A stretch of DNA of 64,000 nt. It comes from Kalaharituber pfeilii (taxonomy: Eukaryota; Ascomycota; Pezizomycetes; Pezizales; Pezizaceae). Position 1 is the stretch's first letter; each line of letters begins with the position of its first letter. This document shows positions 1 through 10,110 of this stretch, one piece after another. Under the pieces are notes generated by a model. The model was not told where the DNA came from. It saw nothing but the letters and a program-made list of their open reading frames with translations, and made no database searches. The DNA lies in contig WHUZ01000093.1 in assembly GCA_015179045.1 (NCBI GenBank), positions 62,001 through 126,000 of the forward strand. Reading direction: 5' to 3'. Position numbers and translations under genes: made by a program.

Positions 1-344
1 TCGCAGCGGCCCGACAATCTTCCGAAAGACAGGGATATAAGCAAGGATATGAACAATATCATACAACTGTCCGCCGGTTGCAACTTCATCCGCTTAAGCA
101 TCCGCCGGCTACCCAATCCATCCGCATGAGGTGCCAGGATTAGCCCGTCGGTGCAACACAACGGGACCTGTTCTACTTGGGTAAGGCTGGGGCTGGCGGG
201 TTTTTATCCAATAAGACAAATATCCAATAATCGCCACCGGCTCTAATTGGCTCGGGCAAGCAAAGTTGATCTAAAATGCAGGTTACCGAATATGACAGGA
301 TCCAATATGAGAGGCTCCACTATCATATATCATACAGGCTTTTT
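1..344. other. Left edge, no gene seen
   Basis: I see no open frame with recognisable content, no repeat unit and no clear element terminus in these bases. The stretch ends at a short T run next to the LINE-like remnant that follows. Confidence 0.4.
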
Positions 345-670
345 TATTTCTAAAATCAAGTAGCGGACAAATAGATAGCCCGGATTGAGGCAGGCGAACC
401 ATTTCTCGACCGGGTCGCCCTCTACGTCATCCTTCCTCCTCCTTTTCTTCTACAAGTCCTCCCAACTCTGCCAGATGACTGTTTCACCGTTTTCTTCTTG
501 GGCCGCTCCAGCTCGACGCACTCGAACACCACGAACCCTGCGCTTCACGCCTCCCCACAGGTGCAGCGCACCTCACATGTGCTCCACTGTTAGTCTGTAG
601 CCAGGTGTAGTTGGTGAGTGCTCTCCTACTCCACTTCACAAGCCTCCCCTTCCCTAGTTACTACTCTAAC
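345..670 (-). mobile_element. LINE 3'-end remnant (family C)
   Basis: This stretch is the diverged counterpart, read on the minus strand, of the 3' part of the LINE remnants at 12062-13719 and 18248-18590. Shared phrases include the complement of the region around the zinc-knuckle codons (C..C..EH...C), and the stretch near 'ctccacaggtgca' and 'ccacttcacaa'. A short T run lies just to the left, where the poly(A) of a minus-strand element would sit. No open frame survives. It is non-coding debris; the assignment rests on within-window similarity only. Confidence 0.55.
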
Positions 671-1015
671 GCACCACCACAGACTCTGATGATTAAATTT
701 TTACTATAAATCTACTCTGCGGGAGTTATCTGGTTGTCGGAAGTGATATGTTAGCTAGAAAGTTCTAAAACAGGTGGAATTCGTGGGATCTTTCGATAAG
801 AGGCTTGGACTCTGCATATTGTGGAGGCCTTGGCCTCACCTGAAAATGGTTCTCACTGCCGCACTCGACGCTATTTTCGTGGCCGGAATCTCCCGCAAAT
901 TCGAGTGGCTGTGATGCACAATCGTCAGTCCCGAACTGCTTGCAATGAATCCAACAGGCCAGGCCAGGCCAGGCCAACCGGAGGCCTGGACTGGCCTGGA
1001 CCGGCCCAGGCGGCC

Positions 1016-1250
1016 TGAAACAATCAGGCCAATCAGGCCGGTCCAGACCATTCAGGCCGGTCCAGACCATTCAGGCTGGCCCAGGCCAACCAGGCCGGTC
1101 CAGACCATTCAGGCTGGCCCAGGCCAACCAGGCCGGTCCAGGCCATTCAGGCTGGCCCAGGCCAACCAGGCCGGTCCAGGCCATTCAGGCTGGCCCAGAC
1201 CATTCAGGCCGGTCCAGGCCGACCAGGCCAGTCCAGGCCGACCAGGCCAT
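1016..1250. repeat. Minisatellite array A in MITE copy 1
   Basis: Direct tandem repeats with a 38-bp higher-order period made of two 19-bp halves. Each half has the form AGGCCGGTCC followed by AGGCCATTC or a close variant. The array differs in length from its counterpart in copy 2 (about 13010-13130), as expected for slippage within a MITE. Confidence 0.85.
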
Positions 1251-1579
1251 TTACGTAAATTCAAGCGATTTTGGAATTTAACCCAGGTGAATTAGATTTT
1301 AATAGTCCTGGATATTTCCACTATCAGTAATTGACAGTTGCGCATCAGGTATCATCATCGAAGAATTGAGTCCAGTCTGTTGTATTATCTGGAAGGCCCA
1401 TCATTTCTAAAATATTTCTTAGTATATATACTTGAATACAAAGTGTGATACATACTTGACAAAAGTCGTAGACCGCTGCTGTTTAAAATTCTAGACATAT
1501 GGGAGATTCTACTCATTTAAATACTCAAACAATCTGGTAAATACTGGCCTCAATTCACCTGGATAGCTGTGGAGTGATT

Positions 1580-1800
1580 CGTTTAATTGGCCTGAATGGC
1601 CTGAACCGGCCTGAATGGCCTGAACCGGCCTGAATGGCCTGAACCGGCCTGAATGGCCTGAACCGGCCTGAATGGCCTGAACCGGCCTGAATGGCCTGAA
1701 CCGGCCTGAATGGCCTGAACCGGCCTGAATGGCCTGAACCGGCCTGAATGGCCTGAACCGGCCTGAATGGCCTGAACCGGCCTGAATGGCCTGGACCGGC
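1580..1800. repeat. Minisatellite array B in MITE copy 1 (19-bp unit)
   Basis: About eleven nearly perfect tandem copies of the 19-bp unit CCTGAATGGCCTGAACCGG. It is the complement of the motif in array A, so the MITE carries two inverted minisatellites around a unique core. The homogeneity indicates recent expansion. Open frames over it are spurious. Confidence 0.92.
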
Positions 1801-1900
1801 CTGGTTGGCCTGATTCATGTGGATCAGGTCGGTCCAGGCCGGTCCAGGCTGGTCCAGGCGGTTTCAGTCCAATGCAGATCACGGCCTGTTGGATTCATTG

Positions 1901-2825
1901 GTTAAACCGATCCTAATATTTGAGAGACTTGCAACACAGTCTATAGACATTACGAGAGGACGAAATTCAACACCATGAGCAACTGCTTGACTTGAGGCAC
2001 AATAAATTAACTTGAGCCAGAACTTACTAAGTTTTATCTTACGCTTGCAAGTACTTCATCTCTTTTCAACGCAAATTACATGCTAACAAAATTTACGACA
2101 CATTCACTCGGATCCAGCCGCTCCTTGACATCCACACTAATCCAATACCAGGATTTCCTACGACGCCTCGAGAAATCACTCAATTTGATGGTAAGTATCT
2201 ATTTGTTTGTAATCTCACATGAACGAATTGCACGGGAATAGATAACTAGTCGAATCGAGTGCTCAGGGCATTGGGGCGACCAAACGAAGGAAACCTGCGG
2301 ACAATTGGGCTTCTCATCTTTGGGCTTTCAGATTTCTTGTTGTCTGTTATCGTGTCTTTGGCCAAGCAGTGGCCTTGAAGGCAGTAGGGAGTGTCTGCAT
2401 GAAATTCAGGCCCACACTGGAATATCTGCCTTACAGATTTCTAATCTTGATGAAGCATTTAAACCAGGCTGATGCCCCTGGGATCCTCTCTCCTCATTTC
2501 ATGTTATTGATACCTCACACTCTGCAAGGTGTAAAAAGTTACGTCCGAGGTGACGCAAGATTTAATCAATATTGTGAAGTATGATCGTTATGGTCGGGTG
2601 AAGACAGTTCGTCAACCAGCTGTAATATATCCCACTATAGTGCATGGAAGGTACTAGGAAAACATAGATTCGGAAAAACCAAAACCCACTCGAAAAACTG
2701 GCTTGACGAAAGAAATGATAGAGGTACGGTATCAGGTTGCTAAATGATATGAGTATTGCACTCTTGAGAATTGGGAACGACTAGTTTGGACAGAAAACTT
2801 CAGTAGTATTAGGGCATAGAAGAAG
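1901..2825. other. Intergenic stretch, no gene seen
   Basis: Moderately AT-rich sequence between the MITE and the next LINE remnant. A 71-codon open frame near 2369-2584 has no recognisable features. I see no element termini here. Confidence 0.4.
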
Positions 2826-4436
2826 TTTTTTTTTTTTTTTTTTTGCTCATTACTCGCATACCTCCCTATGGGCTATAGCGAGACTAGTTACATGGGAAAA
2901 GGAGGTAAGGAAAACAAACAACGTACCGTGACAAAGTAACCGATGAGTAAGGCCTGACCTAAAGGAGAGCTACCTGTTTATCCACCTCAGCAATTCCACC
3001 ATAGAGTCCCCTTCCCCCTCCCTCGCCCCCGGTGGGTTGTAAATCGCTTCCAGCCCTCCTCCTCCATATATCGCTTCTGTTCCAAATGTGGGTCGTTATC
3101 TCTTCTTCCCCCCCACACCATCTGCATTCTGGGCTACCTGCTTTGCCTATTTTGTGCCTCCAGGTCTTCAAGCCTTTCCCACCCAAAACGCCTCCTAGGG
3201 TGACTGCCCAACCCAGTCTCTGTAGCGGTCTATGATTCAGTCCCAGTCTGTTCCTCTTCCGTGCCCGCTGTGCCTTGGCCTCGATGTTTATTCCTGCCTC
3301 CATGATCATCTTGTCCTGGTATGCATGTGAGGAGGGTACCAATTTTGGCCACACTGTCGGCCTCTTCGCTGCCTCTGAGGATCTTGTGCCTTGAACTCAC
3401 ATTACTGCCACGTCCAGCCCTCCTCGCGCCATCTCCCTTCCCAAGCACTCTTCGCCATTTGGGCAGCTCCACCCGGGGTCGGCTTCCCCTCTGCAATTTT
3501 CTGCAGTCTGTCAATTGCTGTCTGTGAGTCCGAGATCATGAGCATTTTAAATTCGTTCAATACATGAGTGACTGCGATTTCAGGGCCAGCATTGCTTTGG
3601 AGGGTGGCAGCAAGTTTGAACACAGATATTAACTTTTCAATTTTCACTGGCAGAATTGGCTAGCTGTACTGAAAGTATTTTCCTGACGAACTCCACTCTA
3701 GCCTGCTCCCAAGTTTCTGCAAGTTCATTAATGTCCATCATACTCAAAGGACTGCTAGTGACAAGATTGTATCGATGGCGCACACTGCACTGTAGGAAGA
3801 ATGATCAAAAGAGTCGGGGACTCGACAGAAGGTACGTTAGGTTACATGGTTGGATGTGGCTGGAAGGGAGAGTTGAATAAAGGGAAAGAAGAAATATTGG
3901 TTCTTCATCGCCGATCTCTAGGGCTTTAGCCATGGCTGTTAGCTCTGCCCCTCTCACCCCCATGTAAATAGATTCTCCCCTGCCCCCCGGCCGCCAGAAC
4001 CCTGTCTCCTCAACCTGCTCCCGCCTGTGTATATTGCTTTCCAACCTTCATCCTCTCCGTCTGTGATTTTTCTCTCCCACTCCTCCTTCTGTACTGAGGA
4101 CGTGAGTGTTGGCATTGTTGCCAGTTGCCATTGTTGCCAGTTGCCAGTATGAGGGGATCCTTCCAGTTCAAGGGCCCCCTCCGGCAAATGGTGTCCTCAT
4201 CCTCTCCAGTAGTTTCTCCCCTTTGAATCACAGCGCCCTACCCTCCACTCGTGCTTTTCTCCCCTTATGGATGTCTGCACTGACACCAGACTGGCTAAGC
4301 CTTCAACTAGGTCCCGTCGTGTACCCCAGGGAGTGCCAGTTCTAGATCTTGCTACAGTATATTGCCACTGCTCCAGCACCCTCAGTTTCTTCTCCGCTGA
4401 TGGTTTGGCTGCGTAGTCTTCCCAGGCCCAGGTCTT
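2826..4436 (-). pseudogene. Decayed LINE: RNase H and zinc-knuckle region
   Basis: This is the 3' part of a non-LTR retrotransposon on the minus strand. The T run at 2826-2844 is its poly(A) tail, and next to it (about 2846-2890) is the conserved 3' hairpin of family A. Minus-strand fragments spell RNase H pieces: YTGGSR, where the usual catalytic Asp of Y-T-D-G-S is Gly, then GAELTAMAKALE, and ISDSQTAI. A C-terminal knuckle follows (CRWCG ... TTHIW). The pieces lie in different frames, so frameshifts have accumulated. Reverse transcriptase is absent. It is dead; its type (Tad- or I-like, because RNase H is present) is inferred. Confidence 0.75.
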
Positions 4437-4513
4437 TTTTTTTTTTTTTTTTTTTTTTTATATCAATACTCGCGTGCCGCCCCACGGGCTATGGCGAGGG
4501 TCTTAATTAAAGG
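4437..4513 (-). mobile_element. Micro-retroposon, family A (77 bp)
   Basis: The insert has a poly(T) tract followed by the complement of the family A hairpin (CTCGCCATAGCCC, loop, GGGCGGCACGCGAG). It is flanked by a perfect 12-bp duplication GGCCCAGGTCTT (4425-4436 and 4514-4525). It has no coding capacity and looks like a severely 5'-truncated retroposition product. Confidence 0.85.
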
Positions 4514-4525
4514 GGCCCAGGTCTT

Positions 4526-5450
4526 GCAGGGAAGGACACAGAACTCGCCTGCGGGTGGTATACATAAATATAGGATACTACCAGTTCATGGAGAAGCAGA
4601 ACTGCTCATAAGTGCTATGATATCCCTTCCTTATAGCTCTCGCACACAGCGTATTGATATAAAGGGAAATATACATACGTGATATACACGTGTACCAGTA
4701 CTTGTGGAGCTCTGCAAGTTACTTTGTTTTATTTATTAATTTACTTATTTATCTATTTTTTTGGTCACATAACCCCGCAAACATCTACTTTAGGGTGAAG
4801 AGGGTGGAAAAGATGGAGAAGGGAGGTGGAGAAATCGAACTGCCGCTTAGATATTTGGAGGACGAAGATGACGAGAATTCTGCACGGAGATGTCCTCCTT
4901 GGCGGCGTGTGCAGAAGTCAATCGTCTGGTTGTTGACACAGGATAACGAGTGAACGTTTTTGGTGGGGTTAAATTCATCTTTATCGCCATTATCAACCCA
5001 ATTTTAATGCCAGGCCTTCAGAGTTCAACATCCATAACACCATTAACTTACGGACTAAATACTCTTCCATTATGGAAGCTTTGAAAAATTCTGAATGGAA
5101 AGTCATAAAACTCTACAGACAGAATTTGGGAAACCATATTGCTCACCGAGACCTGTCGCAGTGTGCGGCACTTAGCTTAGTTAGCAGAGGGACAAGCCTG
5201 GTTCGACAATGATAGATATCCAAAGTTGACTCTAACAATTTCGTTAAACCCAATTTTCCGCTCACTCACAATTTCCGTATCAACGAAATCGATACCCTTA
5301 GAGAATTGTAGAGTTCTTCTATCGATCTATCCCACTTATAGTATTCTAGTTGCTCTGGGTATTGTAGGAATTGCATTCAGGTCAAACTTTGAATACTTTC
5401 AAAGAAACGTCCAGTAACGATTTATAATTTATTACATCTCATTAGTCCTG
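4526..5450. other. Intergenic stretch, no gene seen
   Basis: T-rich sequence. A fragment near 4755-4790 (TTTTTGGTCACATAACCCCG) resembles a degraded family B/C retroposon tail on the minus strand. The short open frames, such as the one ending at 4953, carry no recognisable domain. Confidence 0.35.
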
Positions 5451-5454
5451 GTTC

Positions 5455-5868
5455 CGGCGCTAGGGTAGAGTTAGAATCTTGCAGTACACATGTAAGCGAA
5501 CAAAGAGTATGATAATAACTTTAGGTATATGTGGCCGCTTCACGCTATATATTGACCGAATCGGTACCTCATGCAGTTGAGACCACATCGCACACAAGCC
5601 TTTGGATAGGATAAGCAGTCGTGAATGCCTATCCAGTCAGCAGCCTCAATGCAGACTCCCCAACCAGCCACGGTGGCTACAGCGGGACATTGCCACTTCT
5701 GTCCAGAAATGGATAGTACCAAAAGTGGAAAACTGGGGAGACTGGAGGCCAGCTCCTATGGAACGGACAGAAATCACTTCGCACACTCCGCTTCCTCTCC
5801 GTCTTCTCTCTCACTTGAGAGCTCATCTGGATATTATCATGTGCATCATTATTATAATTTTGATCATC
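5455..5868 (+). promoter_or_regulatory. Conserved 5' block of small membrane-peptide gene, copy 1
   Basis: About 400 bp shared with the regions upstream of copies 2, 4 and 5. The left edge is the shared CTAGGGTAGAGTTAGAATC. A TATA-like run (TATATATTGA) lies near 5548. Conserved phrases include CCTCAATGCAGA and GGACAGAAATCACTT. Both strands have open frames in some copies, but each is broken by stops or indels in others (for instance copy 5). I therefore read the block as promoter plus 5' leader, not as coding. That is inference. Confidence 0.55.
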
Positions 5869-6185
5869 ATGGTATCTGCTATAGCACCGTATGACAAATC
5901 CCCCTTGCTTCCAGTTACTGTCCCTACTTGTTTAACACCCTTTATACTCTAACTCAAATGATAAACAGAAATCTATCCAATGATCCCTCCCAAAAGGCCT
6001 CACATATGTCCCTGGTATCTGTTATACTATCATGCCTATCCATCTTGATTCTCATAATAGTTCTCATAGGTATCTATTTGAGAAGAAGGGATAGAACCCT
6101 AGTGAAAACGATTCATAACACAGTTGCAGATATTGAGCTGGGGAGACCGGGTGAGGTCCCCAGGAGGTTGGGAAGGAGGCGGTGA
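5869..6185 (+). CDS. Small single-pass membrane peptide, copy 1 (78 aa, two exons)
   Basis: I do not recognise this family. Exon 1 (5869-5888) encodes six codons and two bases. The intron (5889-5968, 80 nt) starts GTATGA, has TCTAAC near its 3' end and ends ACAG. Exon 2 (5969-6185) completes the frame in phase 2. The peptide has a short polar N terminus, a strongly hydrophobic segment (about residues 24-43, core SVILSCLSILILIIVLIGI), then YLRRRDR and a basic tail ending LGRRR. Positive charge after the helix suggests an N-out topology with a cytosolic tail. Downstream DNA to about 6260 is very G-rich, as in the other copies. The intron position, phase and borders recur in copies 2-5, which is the main evidence that this is a real gene. 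Confidence 0.6.
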
Positions 6186-6341
6186 GCTGGGGGAGGTTGG
6201 ATGGGGTGGGGGGAGGTCAGGGTGGGAGTGGGGTGGTGAATTGAGGGGGGGATGGGGTAGGGTGTATGTATTTTTTTTTTCGGTAATTTCCTTGACTTCC
6301 TTTTCCTTTAGTTGGGGCAGCTAACTGTTTTAGCAGACAAC

Positions 6342-6430
6342 AAAGCTTTTTTTTTTTTTGATCACGTAACCCCGCATAGAGGCTCTCAGCCTATGGAAGG
6401 ACCCCTTCCCTACCCGGAGGCAGGTCTGTG
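6342..6430 (-). mobile_element. Family C retroposon tail, degraded
   Basis: A T run is followed by TGATCACGTAACCCCGCAT and the inverted pair AGGCT ... AGCCT. This is the complement of the family C 3' end also seen at 18500-18590 and 12062-12130. I could not define a target-site duplication, so the right border is uncertain. Confidence 0.55.
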
Positions 6431-6544
6431 ATACCGGATTGTGGGCCGGATCACCCATGCTACATATCTATCTACACGGCTTCACAGTGGCTGCAGATGA
6501 ACAAATGCAGACAGACAGTGGACCAAGCGCAACAATACACACAA

Positions 6545-6910
6545 TGGGTTCTTAATCAGTCTCCATTGCATCCTCCCCGGCCCTACCCACCTGCTTTCCT
6601 TTGTCTTTCCTTCCCCTATCCCACTCATACGCCCTGCCATGGCGAACAGCTACAAGCGGGGTCACGTGAAAAAAAAAAAAAAAAAAATCCCACTCATACG
6701 CATCCCATCTGTACTTCTTACCTCCGATGCGTAGAATCTCTGGTATTTGACTAGTTCTACCTGCCCCCTCCAGGTAAACAACAACTGAACTAGTCGCCTT
6801 TCCCTCCCTCCTCTCTTGCTTCAACAGCCATCGAGCCCCAGCGATTTTTGTGCCCAATTCATTATCCACCTCCAACCACTTCCAAACATTCCCCAGCCTC
6901 TTGGTCACTG
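6545..6910 (-). pseudogene. LINE fragment (RNase H-adjacent region)
   Basis: Minus-strand coding remnant with the phrase ATSSVVVYLEGAGRTSQIPE, found again in diverged form at 13790-14010. Related sequence lies in 19560-19860. Such repetition fits a LINE ORF2 segment near RNase H, but no catalytic motif is present here. The fragment is interrupted by the micro-retroposon at 6633-6686. Confidence 0.6.
6633..6686 (+). mobile_element. Micro-retroposon, family B (54 bp)
   Basis: The insert begins CCTGCCATGGCGAACAGC, has GCGGGGTCACGTGA and ends in an A run. It is flanked by the perfect 15-bp duplication ATCCCACTCATACGC (6618-6632 and 6687-6701). CCCTGC can pair with GCGGGG, so the whole body is one hairpin. 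Confidence 0.92.
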
Positions 6911-7198
6911 CTATCCCATCAACTACTATTGCTGAAGTGGCAGGTTGTAGTTCTGGCTTTTCTGGTAAAAGGGGTTTACTCTTTGTGGTAGAAGGGCCCT
7001 AGAGCTGTTGTCTTTCCTTTGGCACGGGCAGGTGGGTCTTGTTACGGTGTCTGCGATTGCAGCGAAGTGTAGGTGTAACTTATTACAACGCTGAACCTTT
7101 ACCTTTTACCTCAACGCCTTACCTTTTACCTTTCACCGTTTACCTTTACTCAACAAACATTCTCGCCTCCAACCCTTTTAAGTTACTCGCTTGCACAA

Positions 7199-7980
7199 AT
7201 GGATATGGATGATGAAGTACCCTACTCACCAACATTGGGATCACCCTCACCGGAACCCCCAAGATCGACTGCAACTACTCAACAGACTATACAAGCCCTC
7301 CAGGCTACCATCAAGGAGCTAGAACGAAAAGTAGCAACTCTGCAGCCACCCTGGCAAATTCGGCAACCTCAGCAGCTCTGGCAGCCACCCCGGCAATCCC
7401 GGCAACCCCAGCAACTCTGGCAGTCCTGGCAACCCCAGCAACTCTATCAGTCTCAGCAAGCTCGGAAGCAGATAACTTAGACACTGCAATCAGTAAGGAG
7501 GACCGCAATGCCATTCAAACACTCTGCCTTACAGAGATACCTAGATTTGATGGTACCTCAAATTTTGATGAATTTGAGTATGAATTTCAAAACATGGTAG
7601 CATTACGGACAACAAACACTCCAGGCATTCGATTCGGACTGCTTAATCTAGCAATGAAAGGCAAGGCTGCCTTATGGTGGAGGCATAATAAGAAAAAGCT
7701 ACAGGATGAACAGACCGCCCTTCGAGCTTTACGGGAAGCTTTCGCTGACCCAGGCCGGCAAGCAAATGATACCACCTCCCTTACAACACTTTACAAAACT
7801 GGTACCATCCTAGACTTCTTTGTTGAAGCAGAGTCACTCAATATTCATGCCAAAATACCAAATGAGAACCTACCTTTTCTGTTGGAACCAGGGCTAAAGC
7901 CAAATCTACGGAAGGCTCTGGAAGGCCAGAATGCTCCTCTACATGATTATGATGCTTGGAAGAGCATAGCTATTAACTTG
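7199..7980 (+). pseudogene. Gypsy-type gag remnant
   Basis: Starts with ATG at 7199 and encodes an acidic N terminus, a short coiled-coil-like stretch (TIKELERKVATL), then low-complexity PQQLWQ repeats ending in a stop at 7480. A second frame from about 7470 continues as a retrotransposon gag domain (IPRFDGTSNFDEFEYEF ... GKAALWW ... AFADPGRQAND ... FVEAESLNIHAKI). The frame change in the repeats shows a frameshift. Gag would normally form the particle core; here it stops at a DNA-transposon insertion. The rest of pol up to the integrase C terminus is missing. Confidence 0.8.
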
Positions 7981-7982
7981 TA

Positions 7983-8233
7983 GTGAGCGGCACGAGCTAG
8001 CTCGAGCCTGGATTGATTATATACATAATATTGACAAACTAAACTAAACTAAGGTAAATTTTCATCTTTCTCACTACTATCAGCTAAATTGTGCATGTCG
8101 AAGTTGTTGGTAGGTCAGAATGAGCTCCAAGTCTCTAATTATTCCTATATTAGGTATTTACAGTTTATGAAACCTTGCACTGGCTAAGCATTTTAGCGAG
8201 CTGGCTCGAGCTGGCTCGCCTCGTGCCGCTCAC
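7983..8233. mobile_element. Tc1/mariner-type MITE (251 bp)
   Basis: Terminal inverted repeats GTGAGCGGCACGAG lie at both ends and are flanked by TA dinucleotides (7981-7982, 8234-8235), the target duplication of the Tc1/mariner superfamily. The subterminal CTCGAGCC is also inverted. There is no coding capacity. It lies between the gag remnant and the integrase C terminus of the Gypsy element. Confidence 0.85.
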
Positions 8234-8235
8234 TA

Positions 8236-8614
8236 CAGGGCACATCAGCTAGAGAGGCGAGAAGAAGATCTCAGGGCAGCTGCAGACAGGATACGGGCCA
8301 ATCGACTAGCAAACAAGAAGTTCTTTGACAGCAGAAGAAAGGAACGGCTTCAGCAGCTGGAAATTAACGACTTGGTGCTACTGTACAACAGTCAACTGGA
8401 TCAGCAGTGGTCTCGCAAGTTAGACAACAGGTGGATGGGACCATACAGAATTAAGGATATCAACCGCAACCGAGGAACATACCTTCTTGCTGAATTAGAT
8501 GGAACGCTACTAGAGGGACCGATTTCAGGTGATAGGATCAAGGAATTCCATGTGAGAGTGGGCGTGGATGAGGAACAGGAAGGGCAGGCAGAAACGGCCG
8601 CTCACATGATTTGA
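8236..8614 (+). pseudogene. Gypsy integrase C-terminal remnant
   Basis: The open frame reads through NRLANKKFFDSRRKERL, then LVLLYNS, KLDNRWMGPYRI and GTYLLAELDGT. This is the typical C terminus of Ty3/Gypsy integrase with its GPY-like core. Protease, reverse transcriptase, RNase H and the integrase core are absent, so the element has lost most of pol. The frame ends at the TGA near 8612. A polypurine-like tract (AGAGAGGGGGG) follows at about 8721-8731. Confidence 0.85.
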
Positions 8615-8735
8615 TAAGCTTGTTTTGTGACCTTTGACATTGACTAGGCTTTTGTTGTTTTTGTTTTATAGCTTGGTTTTTTCTTGTTTTGATGGTTCGA
8701 ACGCGGAGGGCCGCTGTTCTAAGAGAGGGGGGTAG

Positions 8736-9018
8736 TATGTGGTGGTAACCACGGTACCGATGGAAAGAATAAGGCCATACGCGGGCCGGAGCGGTACTCA
8801 GCGGTAGGGCCACATGATGACACATGGGAAGAAAATTATGATTAAGAAGCGAGATATGTATGTATAGGCTCAGTTGGAAGGCGAAGGTGGTCTATAAATT
8901 GTATGTAGATAGGACTGTGTGGAGGGATATGGAGACATGCACGGAGATATACAGACATGGACAGATATGGACACGTACAGACAAGACAATTGAAGACTCT
9001 TTTCTTGACATTTGATAA
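8736..9018 (+). repeat. Probable 3' LTR, truncated
   Basis: Sequence after the polypurine-like tract, starting TGTGGTGGTAACCACGG. It contains a TATA-like TATAAATTG near 8894, and is cut on the right by LINE sequence. No 5' LTR with matching sequence was found upstream of 7199, so the LTR call rests on position and the purine tract. Confidence 0.5.
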
Positions 9019-9019
9019 T

Positions 9020-9350
9020 TGAGGCCGCCTTTGAGGCTTCGTTCCTCCAGCTCTAGACACCGGTACCCGTGCGAAACGGTGGATGCTGTTGAGCCGTCAT
9101 CACACCGCTTGGCTCGGTCTAGCTTGAATCTTTCTTTCTCGGCCGCTTTTTCTAGATCGGTTCAGCAGGTTTTGATCGCCTTCTTTAGTTGGGTTACAGA
9201 CCGGTTCGTGACAACTCCATAGAAGTCATCTGCGTAGGTACGAATGAAGCCTCTCTCACTGGCTTGTTTGACTGCTGGCTGGATCCCTACCAGGAAAAGA
9301 GCTGGTGATAATGGCGAACCCTGTGAGGCACCGTCTGTTATTACCAAGGT
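9020..9350 (-). pseudogene. LINE reverse transcriptase fragment
   Basis: The minus strand encodes GASQGSPLSPALFLVGI and, 20 residues later, TYADDFYGVV. These are two core reverse transcriptase motifs of non-LTR elements; the YADD box carries two catalytic Asp residues. LKKAIKTC, a stop, then LEKAAEKERFKLD follow in frame, matching the thumb-proximal region. Only about 110 codons remain and the stop shows it is dead. Confidence 0.8.
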
Positions 9351-9359
9351 GTATCGCTG

Positions 9360-9895
9360 CTTGCAGAGAGGTGGCGAGGCAGAGAGGTAGCGAACACTCT
9401 GGTAGCGGCAGCAGAGAGACAGACGGAGTGGGTGGAAAGAGCAGAAACCAGATGAGTCTATGGGTTAACAATGCCAAGGATGAAGGGAAGAACTATCTGC
9501 AGGAGTGGACCCTGGGCCTTTACATGCTTGCGAGTAGATGGACTTTGTGTGGTGTTTACAGCAAGAAGTCTAATAAATTGGCACTATGTACGGTGTTTAT
9601 AGCAAGAAGCCTACTAAGTTAGCCAGGGAGAGCTGATGAGCTAGACCGCACAGAATAATCAACTGGACTCATATAGCTCATCGGGCCTTTCCCATTCAGC
9701 CGTGTTGCGCGTGCCGGGTATGGAAACAGAGATGGCCAGGGGGCCTGGAGGCAGTGAGAAGATCCCCAGAGGTCAAAGAGGAGGAGAGAGGATGAACAGC
9801 TTTATCTTGTCATTTAGTTACCTTCCATACTATCAGGGAGTGGCGGTGAGGTAGTTTCCTTCAATATTTCCTTTATACTTTCCTATGTAATTAAT
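9360..9895. other. Intergenic stretch, no gene seen
   Basis: A 105-codon open frame (9305-9622) has low-complexity content without a domain, and overlaps LINE sequence. I see nothing else supportable here. Confidence 0.35.
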
Positions 9896-9902
9896 CTCAC
9901 CA

Positions 9903-9947
9903 TAGCCCGTCAGGCGGTATGTGAGTAATGATATTAAAAAAAAAAAA
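9903..9947 (+). mobile_element. Micro-retroposon, family A (borders uncertain)
   Basis: Family A hairpin (CTCACCATAGCCC ... AGGCGGTATGTGAG) followed by TAATGATATT and an A run. The outer stem is preserved with a compensating pair (CTCAC/GTGAG in place of CTCGC/GCGAG). I could not identify a target duplication. Confidence 0.7.
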
Positions 9948-10003
9948 AAAAGCGGCATCCCAATGGCCTATTCGCAAACAAACAATGTTCGTTAACGAGC
10001 TGC

Positions 10004-10035
10004 AAGCTCGCTATAGCCGGCACGCGAGTAATGAA

Positions 10036-10070
<35 letters not shown>

Positions 10071-10110
10071 CGCTATAGCCCTTAGGTCGGCACGCGAGTA
10101 ATGATAAAAA
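10004..10110 (+). mobile_element. Family A micro-retroposon with a second copy inserted in it
   Basis: The outer element is split after AAGCTCGCTATAGCC and resumes at 10066 with the same 15 bases, then CTTAGGTCGGCACGCGAG, TAATGAT and an A run. Between the two copies of the 15-bp duplication (10004-10018 and 10066-10080) sits only GGCACGCGAGTAATGAAAT plus about 28 A. One tail has therefore retroposed into another. Confidence 0.8.

Larger units (their letters stand above)
943..1900. mobile_element. hAT-like MITE with internal minisatellites, copy 1
   Basis: The element is bounded by the terminal inverted repeat CAATGAATCCAACAGGCC at the left and its exact complement at the right. Inside are two minisatellite arrays (about 1016-1250 and 1580-1800) separated by about 330 bp of AT-rich unique sequence. 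The second copy at 12490-13247 is in the opposite orientation and has a perfect 8-bp target duplication, which points to a hAT-type transposase as the mover. This copy has no matching 8-bp flanks, so one side may have been rearranged after insertion. The long open frames here are artefacts of the repeat. Confidence 0.8.

Noticed and set aside
945..1882. Open frames of about 90-120 codons over the minisatellite arrays
   Set aside because: A stop-free 19-bp repeat is open in several frames on both strands; no start context or domain supports coding.
5155..5215. Second tRNA-like stretch (TTAGCTTAGTTAGCAGAG ... GGTTCGACA)
   Set aside because: Too short for a tRNA and no acceptor stem; chance similarity is likely.
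5540..5722. Antisense Cys-containing frame (KWQCP ... KACVRC) in the conserved block
   Set aside because: Copy 2 keeps it, but copy 5 has two stops and copy 4 a frameshift, so I treat the block as non-coding.
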